Shown: positions 22,660-35,289 of the stretch, in pieces
How the letters are laid out: every line of letters starts with the position of its first letter
How positions within the stretch are numbered: position 1 is the stretch's first letter
Source: Pseudisothecium myosuroides
Lineage: Eukaryota > Streptophyta > Bryopsida > Hypnales > Lembophyllaceae
Direction: 5' to 3'
NCBI GenBank assembly: GCA_951799445.1
Contig: OX637289.1
Span: forward strand, 3,512,501-3,576,500
DNA length: 64,000 bases
Made by a program: the position numbers and the translations under genes
The notes under the pieces: generated by a model
Seen by the model: only the letters and a program-made list of their open reading frames with translations
Told to the model about the DNA's origin: nothing
Database searches by the model: none

Positions 22660-23040
22660 TCTTTCAGTTCGGTTTGGGGGAGAGGCGAACAGCTCCCCTC
22701 TCATATTTTTTGGTTCCACTCTGTGGCACCCTCGTGGGGCTCTCTTGCTACCAAGAGGTGTTTCTTGGGGTGCCAGTGTCGCAATTTTTTTTTAAAAGAT
22801 GCAAGTGCGTTGGTTTTGGATAAGGGGAGGGGGAGACCCTATACCCTTTTTGGATTCAAATGGGTGGGATCCAATCATGTCTCTCTCGCTACTGAGAGCT
22901 CCTACTTTGGTTACCGGCCTCGCAATTTTATTTTTGGATTCAGGTGCGTTGGTTTTTGATCAAGGAAAGGTCGACCTCTTTCCCTTCACATTTTTTTTTT
23001 ACGATTGGAGGTACCCTCGTGGGACAGTGAGTTCCAGTAG
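22660..23040. repeat. Degenerate tandem repeat of about 120-150 bp
   Basis: Related blocks recur with the elements GCAATTTT, a T-run, GCGTTGGTTTT, GAT, AAGG, CCCT, then ACCCTCGTGGG or a relative. At least two full and one partial unit are visible. Open frames across it are incidental. Confidence 0.45.
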
Positions 23041-23499
23041 TCTTCAGGTTTTGACGTCATCGTACGCAAGTCCCCTAATATTGGGCTATTTTGTGAATCT
23101 TGATCATGAAGGTAATATTTGTAGGTCAATCCAAAATGTGTTGGTTTTAAAATTCAGAACACAGATACCGTACTGCATTTTCTACTCCGCGGTCACAGGT
23201 CCATGGACATTGAAATCATGGTAATAGGTTGACATTGATTGAGCCGCAATATCAAATGCACATTCATAGGTCCACGGTAATAGGTCTACATTAAATATGT
23301 TTGTGGAATACCTAATATTTTTCAAACTCTAAACTATATCTAGGTTTTTAAACCAAATCCTCCAAAATGTCCAACTTTGTTTTGGAGGATGCAGGGGCTT
23401 GCAAAAGCTACACTCACCGCTCTCAAGCTCGTGCTTTTAAGCTCACAAACTAGTGTCGTTGCTATTAAAGATTTAATTTACGACTCTATCTTGTGCTTT

Positions 23500-24595
23500 C
23501 TTCTACTAAACAACTTATTTTTTAAAAATCAAATTTATTTAAATTTTAAAAAAATTCTAATTTCTTAGATTAGTTTCCCATTATAAAGATTTTAACTTCA
23601 AAACTTTATAGTGCAAATAAATGAAGTTAAGGGGATTCAGAGTCTAAAATCTAGTAAAGTTAGGTACAAAAATATAATTTTTCTTCACTTTGAACACTAA
23701 TATCTTACAACTTACGGGTGATTGCACGAAACACCTGTACTATTTGTTGCATTTTGCAACAATGCTCATGATATTTTCTAGAGTTTCTTAAAACTAGGAA
23801 ACCAATTTTTTTAAAATATGGCCAGCATATGTACCTTTAAGATGAAGGTAACCACCAAAGAAAATTCATTAAAAAATTCTCTAAGTAGGAGAATTAGAAA
23901 AGTGCCAAATCTCACAAAAATAGATATTTCAATGTTTTTATTAATTAAAAATAGGAAAAAAATTAAATTAAAAAAAAATGGGCCATTGTAGCAATTCTAT
24001 GGAGAAAATCATTCACCAAACAAACAAACAAAAATTTATACGTTTCGAAATGCAAGTAGAAAGAGGCTCACTTTGTGGACTTCTAAACATCATGTAACTA
24101 ATTATTTTTAGAAATCCTTTGGATAATAGCTAAAAATATACTACAAGACCATTCCTTCTAAATTTCACCTCCAAATTCGTTTTGGTTTTGGGTACTAAAT
24201 AGTACGGAGTACTAAAACCTCCAAAATTGGTAAGTGTGACATAAAATTGGGGGCTATTATTAAATAGTAAAACATTATAAATAAATTACAAAAAATTAGA
24301 CAAGGTGTATAATAGTCATAAGTACCTTGTCTATGAATTTTGAGTCATTTGGAATCAAAACGCAAAAGTTATGGCCCAAAAACTAATCAGTTCGTAATGT
24401 GTGACAGAAAATAGTACAAGTGTTTTGTGCAATCACCCTTAAGTTACATAGTCAAATATTATGAAAACTTTTGAAGCATTTTCCTACAAGTCTAATGCAA
24501 GATCCTATGATTAAATTTAAGAAAAGTGTAGTTTTGAAGTGTTTTTAGTGCAATTTAGTCATAAACCTCATCTGGATTTAGGACTCTAGTGGAGG
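23500..24595 (-). mobile_element. Decayed piggyBac-type MITE split by the G1 element
   Basis: Positions 23567-23715 and 24448-24590 match, in reverse complement, consecutive parts of the MITE at 11.2-12.1 kb (for example ATATCTTACAACTTAC on one side and ATAGTCAAATATTATG on the other). The G1 element interrupts it. The outer limits are approximate. Confidence 0.5.
23716..24438 (+). mobile_element. TIR element G1, intact reference copy
   Basis: The left terminus is GGGTGATTGCACGAAACACC. The right terminus, in reverse complement, is GGGTGATTGCACAAAACAC, with pairing continuing through TGTACTATTT. The length is 723 bp without coding capacity. The 9-bp flanks ACAACTTAC and TTAAGTTAC match at 6 of 9 positions, which could be an aged 9-bp target duplication of the Mutator type. 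Copies occur at 39248-48641 (split by a large insertion) and 55526-55672 (fragment). Confidence 0.75.
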
Positions 24596-25789
24596 CAATG
24601 CCAATGGTGCATTAAAACAATACTAATTCAATTGCTTTGATGTGCAAAGGCATACCATTTCTTAGTTGATGTTGTAACAACAAAATTCGTTACATTACCA
24701 ATTTTTTGATGCAAACTCACTAATTATTTTGATGCATTCATATTGCATTCAAGAACATCACATTACGTGTTCAACAAGCAATTAATACAAACTTATAGAA
24801 ATGTAATAGTAACAATTACACACTACATTGTCATAGTTATTTCACAAATTTTCATGCTGATTTCTAGGTAATTCAACAATGAATAGTTTCAAATTCAAAA
24901 ATCAACTTAGCATTGTTCACGGATTGTTATTTGTGGAGAGCATGATCAATTCAAATGCGCCTAAAAAGTTTGCACTCTCACAAATGCTATTACAAAATAT
25001 GGTGATTGTTTAGACTACACAATGTCTGTAGGTCTAACCTTCCAAGCAATGTACAGCATTACACATGAGAAACTCCAAAGCAAATCTAAAATGCTCCACG
25101 TTTAGCTCCCCTAGGAAATTGTAAGTACATCTCTACTATAAGCAAAGGACATGGATGCCATCCTCCAAGCTACTAACAGAGACTTGACGATTGACACAAT
25201 CTTGTAGGGGAGATTGATCCAACTACACATTGAAAACACCATGATTAGATTTAATCACCAAAATTACCAACCTAAAGCTCTTTGAATCTTTGATTACTCA
25301 TCTAACCGTGCAACTAAACACAAATTTTCTGCACACTATGGTGTTGCTCACCTTGCATCTGAAAGAACAATTCTGCCAAACTATATAGCGCAAGGATTAA
25401 TGCCATTTCCGTCTACAACATTGATCCCAAAAGTTGCATTTGTTTGAGAAGTCACATTAGACGATGTATCTATGTAAACAATCCTCAGAAGAGTAGTGAT
25501 TCCTTGAATAGAAACAACCTTGAGAAGAAGACCCAATTCGGAATTGCAACAACAAAGAAGAAGCTCACATTGCCGAGAGTCGTCCTTGCCAGAGTCGTCA
25601 TTTGGTAACAACGGTTGTCTTTGCATGCTTTTCTAATCCATCTCATATAATTTTTGTCTATGAACTCTTATCTATCAACTTTCATGAGCTGGGGAAGTTG
25701 AAAGAGATTACACAGAGAAGGAACTAATATAACATGTCTTGAATTTCAACTCCGCCCTAAAATAATAATCGAATAATTTGAAGAGTGAT
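24596..25789. other. No gene seen
   Basis: AT-rich sequence with short open frames only. A minus-strand frame at 25381-25626 has no recognisable domain. Confidence 0.3.
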
Positions 25790-26700
25790 GGAATATCTCC
25801 AAATGAAATTTAATAGTGCACTCTTCAACTTTACACTCATCAAAAATAATTTGCAACCAATTTCTAATCCAATCACAGGCTTACTTTGATTGATATGTAC
25901 AAATAGTATTAAGCAATAAAGGCAAGAGAAAGTAAATTAAATCTCTGTAAATTTGGAGACGAGGTACACATACACGATCTACAATACGTGCACCAGGATT
26001 TCCAAACATTGACCACCACCTCCATTTCGAAATTCCATCTATGAGCGTTAGCTGTAAAGAAACGCGCCATTAACTCCGTACTAAAACTTCTTTCGATTGA
26101 TTCAAACACTGATGGATTATCTCCTGAAATTTAAATTTGCGCCCTTCACCTTCTAATTCAACCAGAAAAACTTTGCAATCAATTTCTACCTTGATCACAC
26201 GCTTCCAACAACTACGTACAATACTAACTTACTTGTTGGATGCGCGCAAATGTCAATAACTTCTCCGCAAATGGAGTGCTGAAGTATACTTACTCTATCT
26301 TCAACTCTATATTAACTGTGATTGCTAATATCTACCACACCTCAACCTCGATTGCTGGACGTTGAGAAATAAAAAAATTCAAATTCAATCTCTGAGTGCC
26401 TACTACAAGGCAACTGATAGAAAGTATCTAATTGAAATTTAAGAGTGTGCTTTCAACCTCCTCACTAATCTACAAAATTTCTCAACCAATTTTTGACTTG
26501 AAATAGGCTACCTATGACTCGCAGGCATCGCATTCAATGATAAATATGCACAAATGTCAATAAATTCTCCGCAATTTGAGAGGCGAGGTGCGCATTCACT
26601 ATCTTAAACAAGAAAACCGCGATTTCTAAATGTCGGCTATTGTCTCAAGCTTGATTGCTTGTAATGTCAAGAAATCAAAATTCAATTTCTATCTCTGCGT
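25790..26700. repeat. Degenerate tandem repeat of about 300 bp, three units
   Basis: Three successive units share landmarks in the same order: TGAAATTTAA, a cytosine-rich CTTCAACT-type block, CAATTTCTA or CCAATTTTTGAC, ACAAATGTCAATAA, TCTCCGCAAAT and GAGGTGCGCATTCAC or a relative. The units are well diverged. No gene is seen. Confidence 0.45.
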
Positions 26701-28440
26701 GCAAAAACAAACATGTCATAGCTTACTCCAATTTCAGGCTCTATGAATATCAGTACAAGTCCTTATCATTGTGTTAAGAGAGTGCGAATGTAACCTAGAG
26801 GATACTATTTGCACTCTTTAAGCAGTTTATCTGACCTGAGTGGGAATTTGAAGTGTGATTTTTGTGAGATCACTATTATGATGTGGAAGGATCTCTTGAC
26901 AAAATCCGTCCACCTCAATGATTATCATCAAACCTTTTATGTTAGACCTTCATCCTTAGCTTGTGTATATAAGTCTTAGTGCTTTCCTAGTGAGCCATTT
27001 AGTTGAATGCATTGTCTCAGTTATTCCATTGGATAGTATGTGTGTATTATCTTGACAATATGTTTCTGTAGTGATATATTAATGACTCTGTAGTCTAGTT
27101 GGATAACTCTATAGTCTGGTCCAGTAGTGATGAATTCTCATGGAATCATGCAATGGGGGGTTGTAGATAAATCCATTTCTATTCAACCTAAACACATAAA
27201 TGAACCTAACTTATAATACTTTTTTAATATATTTTTTCAAATACCAATCAATGCATGAGCAACATTAAGTAATTGAATGAATGTTGCTTAAAACGTATTG
27301 ACTTAGTGCATGAATAATGTTGAATCAGTGTTATTAAAGAATGATTGGTGATTTAGCATAGAAGCATAGTTGATGCAATGTTGTATCTTGAATACTTGTT
27401 TATAAAGCATTGAAACAATTTGCATAAACTTAGTATTGACTTGGAAATGGGAGAAAATTAACACTATTTCGATGTTGCCACAATGCCAATTGTTTGATAA
27501 GTGCAAAGACAAGATTGCATCATTTAATATTGAGTTATTGTTGCTTCAATGGGCATTGCCTAAGTACCGACACAATGCCAAGTACATTAAATTAGCATTG
27601 AATTCTATTGTAATTGAATCAATAATGAACAAGTGTTAGCTCCATGAGGGGTCAAAATTGAGATGTTTTGAGGGTTAAACTTTAAAGCTCTTCTTAATCT
27701 AAAATGGTTTTGAGGTGTTTGGGGCATCTAAAATAAAGTATTGAGACTTTGTTTTTCTCCACTCATTTATTTTTTGAGATTAAAAAAACAAACGAACCTT
27801 TAGAAAATCTAACTTTTACAAAGATCCAACGAACTTTTATCCACTAATTCAAGTAGATGGAGCATAGCATTATTTTGCATTGAAAATTTGCATATTTCTT
27901 CACAACTTAAGGCTCAACTCAAATCTGAAGTCTTTAGATATTTTCACAAGTTGAATTTGAGTTATGGAGCTCAAAATCTTGAGAAAACCACATTGTCAAA
28001 AGACATCGAAAAAAACATCACATTGCTCTTTTTTTGGTCATATCTGATATATAAATTGCTTTTACGCCCCAATTTTTTGGCAAGACCTTTGCTCTAGTCA
28101 TAAAAAAGATCCTTTGATTACAAATTCTAAAAAGTGGATAAATTTTGATTTAGACTATAGTCCTATTTTTAAATGATATTATTTTTTGGCAATCTAATTT
28201 CAGAATTATTTTCTAATTTTTAACCTATGAAACTTTAGAGGTTTATTAGTCCCTAGGTTTCCTAATTATCACATTGGGCCAATCTAACCAACAATTGGTA
28301 AATAGATGGTTGTCTTCAACTTTATATGCGGAACAAGATAGTTGAAAGTAAAGACTATTCTCGAGAAGCACCTTAATGACACTACCATTACTCTCTCTTC
28401 AAACTTAGGAAAAAAATTACTCCGAACAATGAATTTTTTT
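26701..28440. other. No gene seen
   Basis: AT-rich sequence with short open frames and locally recurring words such as TGTTG and GCATTGA around 27240-27600. No mobile-element ends were recognised. Confidence 0.3.
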
Positions 28441-28540
28441 TAATGATTTTTAATGAAATTGAATTCGTTTTGCTTTCAGTGGGATCCGATTATGATTTTG
28501 ATTGAAGGCAGTCCACCGAGCTTTGGCTCCGATTGACGAC

Positions 28541-29205
28541 CTAATTACTTGTCGTGAATAGTCTGCTCTCGACCGACTCCGGGCCAGCCTCTTCATTCCC
28601 TGCAGCAATTGCAGCAATTGGCGTGGGCATGATTCTTCTTCCGACTCGTCTCTGGCGCCTGGCGAAGGCGCTGGCCCCTTGCATTGTGGGGTTCTCCAGC
28701 TCCGCAATCCGGCGACTCAGTCTGCGCCTGTCATGGTCGCGGTCTTCCATTTCCCGCAGCACGGCCAAGTTCATTTGCACCAAGTTCTCCACCAACTGCT
28801 CTAGCTCCCGAATACGCTCGCCCCGCAGGTCGCTCACGTGGCGACTTAGAGTCAACTGGATGTGGTGGATGTGCTCGTTCTCCTCCTCCAAGTAGTTTTG
28901 CACCAATTTGCAGAGCAGGCTGGAGCGAGCTGTCATCGGGGTGCGAGCAGCTCGTCCCCGATTTCCAGCACTGGGGATGGGGATCTTTGAATTAGCGGCT
29001 TCAGGAGTTGGCTCTGCAGGAGCCCCGATTCTGTTGAAAGCTCTGCGCCGTTTCTTCCAGAAAATCCGCTCTGCAAATTGGGCATGGCCGCGCTTGCTCC
29101 CCTTGAATTCGAAGGCTTTGTTCAAGCATGAGCGGCAGAAGAAGAGACCGCAAGTCGTGGCGACTGGCATGGACTGGTGGCTACCTCTACGCAGATGTCA
29201 CAGAC
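28541..29205 (-). pseudogene. Broken RING-finger plus coiled-coil gene
   Basis: RING proteins are usually E3 ubiquitin ligases in which eight Cys/His residues bind two zinc ions. Here the domain is complete in order but lies in three frames. CDICVEVATSP starts at 29202; TTCGLFFCRSCLNKAFEF follows from 29170 in another frame; CPICRADFLEETAQSFQQ starts at 29084 in the third. The expected His of the CxHxxC element is Leu. Downstream, in the second frame, a long charged helix with heptad character (from LCKLVQNYLEEENEHIHH to RRRLSRRIAELEN) resembles a coiled coil. A 209-codon frame (28541-29170) covers the second piece and the coil but not the first or last cysteine pair. The gene is therefore broken, unless undetected introns or errors explain the shifts. 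Composition is GC-rich like the neighbouring desaturase block. Confidence 0.65.
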
Positions 29206-30749
29206 TCATAGCAGTGCAGTCACATGTCCAATTCGTCCAGAAAGCTCCACCGAAGTTCCCTGAGTTGCGTCCATGCTGCAGTTTAGATGTCCGTCAGTTT
29301 TGAGCTATTACTAGGCACAGAAAACTGAACCATCGGCCAGATACTACTCGAGAGGTTATTATTGAATACCATACTTAAACTCACGCAACAGTCAACATAC
29401 CAACCTCATACGCACATTGACACACAAGGAACAGAGCACTTTCAACTCAAGCAGATCACCGTGTATTTCCGTAAGTAGCCACTTACATACTTGTCAGTAC
29501 TAATGCCTAGTACTAAGCTTACCCATACACCCAGATACCATAGCTAGGAATACCACTGCAATAAACTAACGCCACAACTATGCATCCTAACAAGGAACAG
29601 CTCCGTCCTGTAGCCAGGACATACGCTCGCTCATGCACCATGCTCATGATGATACTTACAGACCCCATCTTCTTGATACGGAGTGGGAACCTTCTGGTCA
29701 TGATAACTTGGTCCTGTAACTCAATTGTCCTGTAAGTTACAGCTAATATTGACAACACCACCACGTACAGCCACGTGTTGAGTTCTCTAATGTGTTGTAC
29801 TCCAATAGTTATGAATGTAAAATCACGGAGAATTGCACTACATATACCTATCCACGACAGTACGTGGATCACGGGACATGCCAGACTCGATCATTATTCA
29901 GTAGCATCGAATTGAAGGATGGATGTTACTCAAAATATATATTTCTACATGGCACGAATTCAATGAAATCTAGCAGAAGTCTAGACGATCACTTACATGA
30001 ATTTCTATTCACGAAGCCCAGAATGTAATGGTCCAGATTTTGTTTGAGAACGAAACTTGAGGTACAGATTATTCACACCACACATGCATTATCGGAAACC
30101 AACAGAACAGCCGGAAGGGAGTGACATCCAAGCAATTGAAACCTATCTCGAGCACTGCCAAAGTGCCAAGAGCAAGAGTGTGTATCTTCTCAATGCTCCC
30201 TTCCCACCTTGACTTTGCTCTCACACAAAGTGAAATTCGAACGGCCCTACTCCTGATTTTTCGCTCAGGACGGACTCTAAATCCAGAATTAAAGATATCA
30301 GAGCGAAGATCACCCGGCTATTTCAAGACCTGACGCTATTACACCTCGGTGGTAGAAATGTTTTGATCTGAGACTCGGTTATTAGTCTGAAATCGGAAGT
30401 GCCGACTGCCGAGATCTCCGATGGGTCTGGTGTAACGTCAATTTGGTTAGATTGACAGTATTCCAATACTTTGGCACGTTAGAGTATCTAAAATCTTCTT
30501 TTAATTACCACCGAGACCCAAGTGAACAAAAAATAAGATTAGTTAATAATGGGACCCATGTTCAGATAGTTACAGCATTTGGTCGCTTTTAGGTGTACGT
30601 TTGCTACCTCTTAATTTGGAATGGTAAAAGGAGACCGTATATCTTCCACGGCCGAGCAGATTTCTCTCACCAAAGTTCTCTGCCTTTCGGAGCTGATTAT
30701 ACGAGAACACGTGTGGTCCTGTGGATTACAAAATGCAACGTCACTGCTG
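29206..30749. other. Intergenic; no gene recognised
   Basis: GACTCATAGCAG near 29203 recurs at about 33409, and both are followed by GTCACATGTCCA, hinting at shared flanking sequence. The remainder holds short open frames without domains. Confidence 0.35.
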
Positions 30750-33335
30750 GTCCTCAGTACTCCCTGGCGGACAGACAGAGGCTCAGCAACACAATTCCTT
30801 GCCAAATATACAAACAGAGGAACCATACAAGGAAACGAGAAGCAGAATGGATTAGAAGAATTATAGTTGCGGGGTCGGTTTCTATAAACATTGGAAAGAA
30901 TGACACAATCTTTGTCCTGTGCACTCTCGACCAGGAAGTTCATAACCGAGTTACAGTCTTCTTTTCATACAAGGAATATATCAAGTACTTAATTCTCCTC
31001 TGAATGCAAACATTTGGCTCAAAGCTGCCTTACTTCTCTTCCATCCTGCCTGCCGTTGTACCCATATCTCTGCCCCACCTCACTCGCACTAAGCTCTAAT
31101 AAAGGCAGGCGAACCAGCCTTGGCGTGAACACGTACTCTCACGAGTACACAAGTCTAACAAGTTTAAGGTTCCGTCAGGCTTGAGCTGGCAACCTTGGAT
31201 TGACAGTAACACTAGCAACCAAAAGAATGACCTTTAAACGGATACTTGCAGTGGCGACTCCCATATTATAAGTGCGGAGACCATCCATAATCAAGTCTCG
31301 TTTTTAATTGCGCATGAGGTAACTTGCCTCATGATCTATAGAATAGGTTATGAACAAGATACAATGCATTTCAAACCTGGTTTCTCCGTTCCCGGGGTGG
31401 CGACTTGCTTGAAGTAGTGGAACAGAAAAGAGCAGGTCAGCAAATCGCCAATTTCGTTAGTTGGCATGGTCCCGTTTCTAAGTTTGTGGCATTCATCATT
31501 CGGCTCCAAGCTCTAGAAAGTAAACCTGGTTTAAAAATTAAGTTTCTGGCCGAGCACCCTGAAGAATGCAAAGTCATGGACTTCCGCTATCTTAACCAAA
31601 TTGACCTCCGACTACTAATCAACATGATTATCCTACATTCCTACCTGGAACTCAACCTCTTGGAATGCTCGTGGTGCAAAATAACCGCTTCAACATATCC
31701 GGAAGTAATGGAGTAAGTGACGTCATATTTCCGGCAGAGACGCGCAACAATCGGTTGCAGTTGCGGAAGGTGACAGTGATTCACCGTAGGAAACAAATGG
31801 TGAATAACTTGATAATTCAAGCCCCCACTAAACAGATGGGTCCATTTGCTGCCCACCCCGAAGTCCTGCGCCGTGATCACCTGGTGCTTGTACCAATCCG
31901 AGTCTTCAATGTGCGTTGTATGTGGAAGCAGATGGTTGATCTGCGTGTTCATCATAAAAAGAACGGAAAATATTGCATACGGTAGGACGGCGAAGACTAA
32001 GCTCTTGCTGGAAGACTCCAGGCAAAGGAAAGGCCACGCGTGAATGACGACAATCGTTACGAGGCGCCCGAGGATGTGCACAATCCGACGGAGGCCTGAA
32101 ATGTCCATCATGGGAACAACGTCGTTGTACAAACTGCTCTGGAGCATCCAGAGATCCGCCGTCGTGGCCATACCGATCTGCACAGCCACGCTCCACCGAA
32201 GCAGCGTGTACACCCAAAAGCTTTGCAACCGGTGCAGGGGTGACCATTTGACGTCGCGATGCTCCCGCTTCATCCAGTCATGGTGGTGCACGTCGGGGTC
32301 GCGGTCACCGAGATTCGTGTAGCTGTGGTGGCCGATGTTGTGTTGGTGGTACCAAGCGAACGGGGAAGAAAAAAACGGGTAAATGTAAGGGACGATTGCA
32401 TTGATACGCCAGTTGGAGGTGAGAGCGAAATGGGCTGAGTCGTGGAACGTGTTCACTATGAGGATCCACGCCATGAGCGGGAAGAGCACCAGGAATCGCC
32501 AGTCGCCGCGAAAGAAACTTGGGAAAGTGGCGATGGAGAGACCGGCCATGATCGCGATTTCTATCCATCGGGCTGGGGTTGCTTTCGTTGCTTCACTTAG
32601 CGACACATTCCGCCGATTGGCCTCCCCTTGGAAATACTCCTTCATCTGAAATTTCAGGGCCTCCCCAAAGGGAGTCGGCCATTCGAACTTATGCTCCGGG
32701 ATGCCTTGTTGCTGCTCCAGTGTCTGCAAACGCACGCTGTCGGAAGCGACGATTTCATATTTGGCAAGAATGGCGTTCAAGACCGCGCGAGAGGTGAACG
32801 GGTGGTGACTCTCGAACATCACCGTCGCGTCGCGGCCGCGTGCTAAGCCGAGCGCCACCGGCCCACCCGGGTGGTGTCTCTCGAATTCCGTCAAGTCGTA
32901 CCACTTGCCATGGATTTTCGTCAAAAACATGCTTGGTTTCGATGCGGTGAAAAATCTCCACGGATGTGTTGTGAACTCTTGCCTGCCGAGAATCCGTGGC
33001 TTCAAATACTGATTTGCTGCATGAAGGGACACAACTGCTGCCCCCTTAGTATCACCCACCGGCATTGGTGTTTTCATCGAAGAGGCTGGCCTGCCGACTC
33101 AGGTCCGGTCCACTATAGCTAACGTTAGACGTTAGTCCTCCTCAAACACTCGTCACAATTCACACATCAGCATAGAGCAAGCTCGAAAAAGAACGACAAC
33201 AGAAATAGAAACCAAACTAGAAACAGCAATCGTCTGCAAATGCAGAATGATGTCCAGCGTGAGATTTTGGGACTCATGGCTGCTGCGGTGCCACGTAAAT
33301 AAGCTTCAACACCAGTAGCCATCAAATGCACGAGA
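30750..33335. repeat. Duplicated block with desaturase gene, copy 2
   Basis: This is the paralogue of 5447-8060 in the same orientation, including the 3' flank (CTCCCTGGCGGACAGAC near 30759), the gene and the upstream region to about TAAGCTTCAACACCAG. Divergence is uneven: the stretch corresponding to the 3' end of the gene (about 31740-32120) is nearly identical to copy 1, while the 5' half differs much more. Confidence 0.85.
31641..33077 (-). CDS. Cytochrome b5-fusion front-end fatty acid desaturase, copy 2
   Basis: A single intronless frame of 478 codons. The role is as for copy 1: introduction of a double bond near the carboxyl end of polyunsaturated acyl chains, probably in the ER, with the N-terminal b5 domain as electron donor. 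HPGG lies at residues 69-72 and the histidine boxes are HDSAH (212-216), HNIGHH (246-251) and QVIHH (423-427), all intact. The frame starts MKTPMPVGDTK. Immediately upstream an in-frame TGA replaces the GGA of copy 1, and the equivalent of an upstream ATG is ATA, so translation must start at MKTP or MPVGD. The protein ends earlier than copy 1, after LSSR. Roughly 46 of the first 300 shared residues differ from copy 1, against about six in the last 175. Whether both copies are expressed or share regiospecificity is unknown. Confidence 0.92.
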   Translation of the reverse strand: MKTPMPVGDTKGAAVVSLHAANQYLKPRILGRQEFTTHPWRFFTASKPSMFLTKIHGKWYDLTEFERHHPGGPVALGLARGRDATVMFESHHPFTSRAVLNAILAKYEIVASDSVRLQTLEQQQGIPEHKFEWPTPFGEALKFQMKEYFQGEANRRNVSLSEATKATPARWIEIAIMAGLSIATFPSFFRGDWRFLVLFPLMAWILIVNTFHDSAHFALTSNWRINAIVPYIYPFFSSPFAWYHQHNIGHHSYTNLGDRDPDVHHHDWMKREHRDVKWSPLHRLQSFWVYTLLRWSVAVQIGMATTADLWMLQSSLYNDVVPMMDISGLRRIVHILGRLVTIVVIHAWPFLCLESSSKSLVFAVLPYAIFSVLFMMNTQINHLLPHTTHIEDSDWYKHQVITAQDFGVGSKWTHLFSGGLNYQVIHHLFPTVNHCHLPQLQPIVARLCRKYDVTYSITSGYVEAVILHHEHSKRLSSR

Positions 33336-35289
33336 AATTGACCGACAAAACTGGCAGAGGGCAGCGCTCATAGCGATGTACGCTGGTGTCAAGTACCGAG
33401 TTTGATGACTCATAGCAGGTCACATGTCCATGACATGAGAATAGACTTGAGAAGAGGGCTTCAAATTGACGTTCATCTGGCCCTTACCAGGTACTGTACA
33501 CGACCCAAAGACATTTGAAATTTTTTACAACAGTCTGTAGGAAGTAAAACAAGTACATATAATGTCTTAAGGAAGAGTGAAAGCAGTTTGAACATGTTTG
33601 TGATACCTCGCACGGATTTGTGATCTTGGATCGGTGATTCTATTGAGGGTTCTAACTTGCAAAGTCGTTTCAATATTGTCAGGAAGAATTCATTGGGTTT
33701 TGAGACATTAGATATTTAGATTATTGTTGTTAGTTCTCAGAGGTCAACAACTTGGAGTAGAAACTAGACTTGATAAACTTCCATTCATTAGTTGGGCTCA
33801 ATTTCAAAAGTTATTATTTCTAAGGCTAAAATTTAGATCAAGATGTGAAAGAGTTAATATGTGTCAAAATACAGTGCAAGGTGATTTGCGGATTAAGCAT
33901 CTTCTCATGTAGAAAAGTCGACAATAAAACTATGAAGGAATTTCCATCTCCATCTACCGTAAACAAATTCAAACAACTTCCAAACAAATTCGATGAAAAC
34001 TTCTCTTCTTTGACCTTTACGGGTCCCTAAAGTCATTGTAAAGACTAAAAGTAGTTGTCTTTGCCTTTCAAGATTAATGCTTGGAATTAACCCCCAAATT
34101 ATTTTTACTATCCCCTTAAATTTAATAATTTTTTATCATAGGGTTGGCAACTCTTCAACCCATTGCTTTTTTTCCCTCAAGAATTTGCAAGTTGTTGCAA
34201 TAAATGGTAGATTATTTTTTGCTTTTACACATTCTATTGGTTGGAAGCTAGTATGTCAAGTTGTATGTGAAGAAAATAAGTGAGCTGCTCTCTAAATCCA
34301 ACACCTCAATTTATGATATTGATGAAATTTCTTGCAATTTATGGTATCAAGCTCATGTGTTTATTCTTCATCTCACAATTCACTCCATACTGCAATTCAC
34401 GTCACTAAGAAAAATATCTCAGCAATATATTGCTTTCAAGCTTCACCGCTTTGAAAAGAATGATAGGGATGCTTAACTTCCTATTAATCGCACAAACGTG
34501 CTTGATTTTGACACAATTTGGCAGATGCATTATGTTGACACTATAATTAGACAGTTCACACAGTGCATCACACAGCTTCAACAACCCAAACACGTCAAGT
34601 TCCTATAATGCCAGTTGCAGTTGCTAGCAAATTAAAACTAGTGTTTAATCTACCGCACATGCAGCAGCGTGATATGAGGAAAGTACAGGCAGTGATCATG
34701 GATTAAGGCCTCAAGGGTGGGACACTTGATTGAGTACTCCCGTCCACCCACAATATGTGATAAATTAAAAATTTTATGGAAATTATGAAAAGGAATTGTA
34801 CATCTCTTAATACTCCTTCTTGTACATCCTTTGGTTTCTTTGTTTTTGCAACTTTTTGCCATGCAAATGAATCAACAACAAAGTACTCTACTAAACTACG
34901 TGAATCCAAATATGCTCGACGCTTTGAATTTCCCACCTCCGAGCAACGCTCGCAGGACAAAGAAGGTGGATCCGCCAACCTGAGGACTCGTGCCAGTCTA
35001 GAGGTGCAACACAGTGCCTAATCATCGATCATGATCGTTGCAATGGATGATTCGGTTCATGTTAGAACTGATTTGAATCGATGGTGCAGCGCATAAGAAC
35101 TAGATCGGGAACTAGATATGCCACTGTCGGTAGTGACAAAACCAAACCAATTCCTTGGTCAAATACATCACTGTATTTTACTGGTGTTACTGGTGGATGT
35201 CTCAGTACGTCGTCCAGCCGCCCACCGAATTATGGCGGCGAAAAACTTTGAGACCACCGAATTATCGGCCATGACGACTTCGCAGCTGG
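33336..35289. other. Intergenic; no gene recognised
   Basis: Short open frames only. A minus-strand frame at 34703-34978 starts MADPPSLSCERC and has a basic middle. It looks slightly coding-like but matches nothing I know. Confidence 0.3.
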
